From Klebsiella pneumoniae (GTDB taxonomy: Bacteria; Pseudomonadota; Gammaproteobacteria; Eutrophobiales; Eutrophobiaceae), in contig CAMDWI010000018.1 in NCBI GenBank assembly GCA_945878555.1, forward strand, positions 26,357 through 90,356: DNA of 64,000 nt, given 5' to 3'. How positions within the stretch are numbered: position 1 is the first letter of the stretch; each line of letters begins with the position of its first letter. Below the pieces are notes generated by a model. It made no database searches. It was not told the origin of the DNA and saw only the letters and a list, made by a program, of their open reading frames with translations. The translations under genes were made by a program, and so were the position numbers. This document shows positions 62,164 through 64,000 of this stretch, piece by piece.

Positions 62164-63585
62164 ATGCTTATTCGTCTGCAATCTGCGGTACTTATCCTGT
62201 TATTGATGTCTGCCGCCGTAGTGCATGCCGCCGGAAGTAATCTCGCCGACGCGGCCAAGGCAGGTAATCTGGACGCCGTGGGCTCACTATTGAAATCCGG
62301 CGCCGATGTGAACCAGACCTCGGCCGATGGCACGACCGCACTGGCCCACGCCGCCCATCTGAACAATCTGGCAATGGTCGAATTACTGCTGAAGGCAGGT
62401 GCCGACACGAACAAGGCGAATGACTTCGGCGCAACCGCGCTGTATCTCGCCGCCGCCAGTGCTGACGGCCCGCTGATCGAACGCCTGTTACAGGCCGGTG
62501 CCAATCCGAACTATGCCTTGCTGTCAGGCGAGACACCGCTGATGGCTGCTACCAACCGTGGCCGGACCGCGACCGTAAAGCTGTTGCTCGATCACGATGC
62601 CGACCCGAATGCAGCGGAAAAGAACGCCGGACAGACCGGGCTGATGTGGGCCGTTGCCGACAAACGCACCGAACTGGTCGAGCTGCTTGTTGAATCCGAG
62701 GCCGATGTGCACATCAGCTCCAAATCCGGCTTCACACCGTTGATGTTCGCCGCACAACAGGGCGATGTCGCCTCTGCCCGCATCCTGCTCGGTGCCGGGG
62801 CCGGGGTGGACGAACAGATGCCGAAGACCGGACTGACACCGTTACTCGTTGCCAGTGCGAGCGGCTTTACCGAGGTCGTCGATCTGTTGCTCGATCGCGG
62901 GGCGAAGACCACGACGGTCGACAGCAAGGGCAACACCGCCCTGCACCTCGCCGTACAGAATCGCAACGCCCTCGCTGTCGTCAACAACCTGCTCAAACAC
63001 GGCGCCGATCCGAATGTGCGCCTGAACCACCCGCGGGGCAAACTGCTGACCTCAACCGAGATCAACCTGCAAGGGGCAACACCGCTGCTGCTCGCGGCAG
63101 ACATAAACAACTACGATGCGATTACTGCCCTGCTTGACGCCGGTGCGGATCCGAAGATCACCACAGCGGATAAAGTGTCTGCCCTGCTGATGGCCGCCGG
63201 TGCCGGTGCCACCCTGTCCGAGGAACGCCCGCCGGCGGCCAAGGCGCTCGCATTAAAAACTGTACAGTTACTGGTGGAGAAGGGACTGGATGTAAACGCG
63301 GTTGGACACTTCGGCTGGACCCCGCTGCATCTGGCCGCCTATCACGGTGAAGATGATGTGATTGAATATCTAATCGACAATGGCGCCAACCCGAACACAA
63401 TGGACGGCTTCGGCCAGACCCCGCTCAGTATATCGTATGCAATTGTGACCGAAGGCATCGGCGACGCCTACCGCCAGACCGCCCGCTCCTACCGCGAGCA
63501 AACAGCGAACCTGCTACTGACACTCGGCGCGACCCCGCTGGATAAATCCGGTGTCAAACGTGTATCGGAGCGGGCGAGCAAGTAA
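62164..63585 (+). CDS. Exported ankyrin-repeat protein (operon 2, third gene)
   Basis: A 473-residue protein with a signal peptide (SAVLILLLMSAAVVHAAGS) and about ten ankyrin repeats (LLKSGADVNQ, LLKAGADTNK, LLQAGANPNY and so on). It is the same size class and layout as the ankyrin protein of operon 1 but without its C-terminal tail. Presumably it is a periplasmic scaffold for the DUF1592/DUF1552 proteins. Confidence 0.88.
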   Translation: MLIRLQSAVLILLLMSAAVVHAAGSNLADAAKAGNLDAVGSLLKSGADVNQTSADGTTALAHAAHLNNLAMVELLLKAGADTNKANDFGATALYLAAASADGPLIERLLQAGANPNYALLSGETPLMAATNRGRTATVKLLLDHDADPNAAEKNAGQTGLMWAVADKRTELVELLVESEADVHISSKSGFTPLMFAAQQGDVASARILLGAGAGVDEQMPKTGLTPLLVASASGFTEVVDLLLDRGAKTTTVDSKGNTALHLAVQNRNALAVVNNLLKHGADPNVRLNHPRGKLLTSTEINLQGATPLLLAADINNYDAITALLDAGADPKITTADKVSALLMAAGAGATLSEERPPAAKALALKTVQLLVEKGLDVNAVGHFGWTPLHLAAYHGEDDVIEYLIDNGANPNTMDGFGQTPLSISYAIVTEGIGDAYRQTARSYREQTANLLLTLGATPLDKSGVKRVSERASK

Positions 63586-63673
63586 GCGGTTCAAAAGCCC
63601 GCGGCAATGGAATAATATGAATCGAATGAGCTAGTTAGCCGAAGACACCATGAATAACCACTGCCTTGTGCTT

Positions 63674-63810
63674 TGTAACATTTCCGCGGGGTTATACAGA
63701 TATTTTGCAGATAACCGCGCCATTCTGGCGGCCTATCCCGCGAGCTGTAACATTTCCGCAGGGTTATCCAGTTATTTTGCCGATAACCGCGCCAATCTGG
63801 CTTACTATAA
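63674..63810. repeat. Two direct repeats of 72-bp period with internal inverted repeats
   Basis: TGTAACATTTCCGC-type units start at 63674 and 63746. Each contains GGTTAT...ATAACC (perfect GGTTATC/GATAACC in the second copy) followed by GCGCCA. They resemble recombinase or transposon-end repeats, but no recombinase is encoded in view. The rest of 63586-64000 shows no convincing gene; a short frame runs off the right edge. Confidence 0.6.
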
Positions 63811-64000
63811 TAGAAAATTAACGAGACCTGTGATGGTCTGGTTAGCACATAGTTATGTGGCGCTGAATTAATTTGAAAATTAAATTCAATGCCAACAACA
63901 TATTACGTGGAAAACGAAAAGACCATCCCCAAATTGGGTGATTACATTGTTTAAATTTCATGCTACAACTGAAGCTATGAAGGTTGCTGATGAGCTAGCT

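Noticed and set aside
63674..63810. CRISPR array
   Set aside because: Only two units of 72-bp period with internal palindromes and no cas genes; not the 28-37 bp repeat and spacer pattern.
63870..64000. Possible gene start running off the right edge (ATG at 63977)
   Set aside because: Only a few codons are visible, without a clear ribosome site or family signal.

Overview
The window reads as a chromosomal piece of a gammaproteobacterium, probably a free-living and possibly sulfide-tolerant one. The support is gene order: hrcA-grpE-dnaK-dnaJ-dapB on one strand next to nadK-recN, fur and bamE, then rnfH-ratA, smpB and ssrA (tmRNA), which is the classic gammaproteobacterial neighbourhood. A Fur-controlled TonB cassette, an NsrR module and a sulfide:quinone reductase fit the same group. 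I cannot name a species.

Layout. 1-5.7 kb: a predicted peptide-amidoligase set (DUF2126 transglutaminase-like, alpha-E, circularly permuted ATP-grasp), a patatin lipase and a small membrane protein. 5.7-12.6 kb: dapB, dnaJ, dnaK, grpE, hrcA and nadK, with a sigma32-like promoter before dnaK. 12.7-21 kb: recN, fur, bamE, a corrinoid/iron ABC importer, rnfH, ratA, an NSS transporter and smpB. 21-23 kb: nsrR, a truncated haemoglobin with an NsrR-type operator, and a ferredoxin-reductase. 23-27.4 kb: hemP, a TonB receptor, a PKHD hydroxylase and a PepSY protein behind a Fur-box-like site.

27.5-29.7 kb: the tmRNA gene. Its T-loop is interrupted by a compact 272-nt group I intron whose P1 and P3-P9 helices can be traced. 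About 1.2 kb downstream lies a second, intron-less copy of the tmRNA 3' tail with its hairpin, which suggests an integration scar. 29.5-33 kb: hipB-hipA-arsA joined by ATGA overlaps behind three regularly spaced operators. 33.2-39.6 kb: an exported dikinase-like protein, a serine hydrolase and a nucleotide-exchanger-like transporter in one operon, with a second serine hydrolase convergent to it. 40-43.1 kb: a broken Fic gene, then a HExxH peptidase overlapping an ATP-grasp ligase.

43.1-63.6 kb: two paralogous three-gene operons (DUF1592 dihaem-type cytochrome, Tat-exported DUF1552, exported ankyrin-repeat protein) point away from each other. Between them lie a sulfide/efflux cluster (SqrR/BigR-like repressor, DUF2892 protein, RND pump, SQR), an outer-membrane-like protein, a DUF6134 protein and a membrane sulfatase. 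The right edge carries two 72-bp-period repeats and no convincing gene. The strongest unusual items are the intron-split tmRNA with its tail duplication, the duplicated DUF1592/DUF1552/ankyrin operon, the exported dikinase operon and the hipBA-arsA operon.
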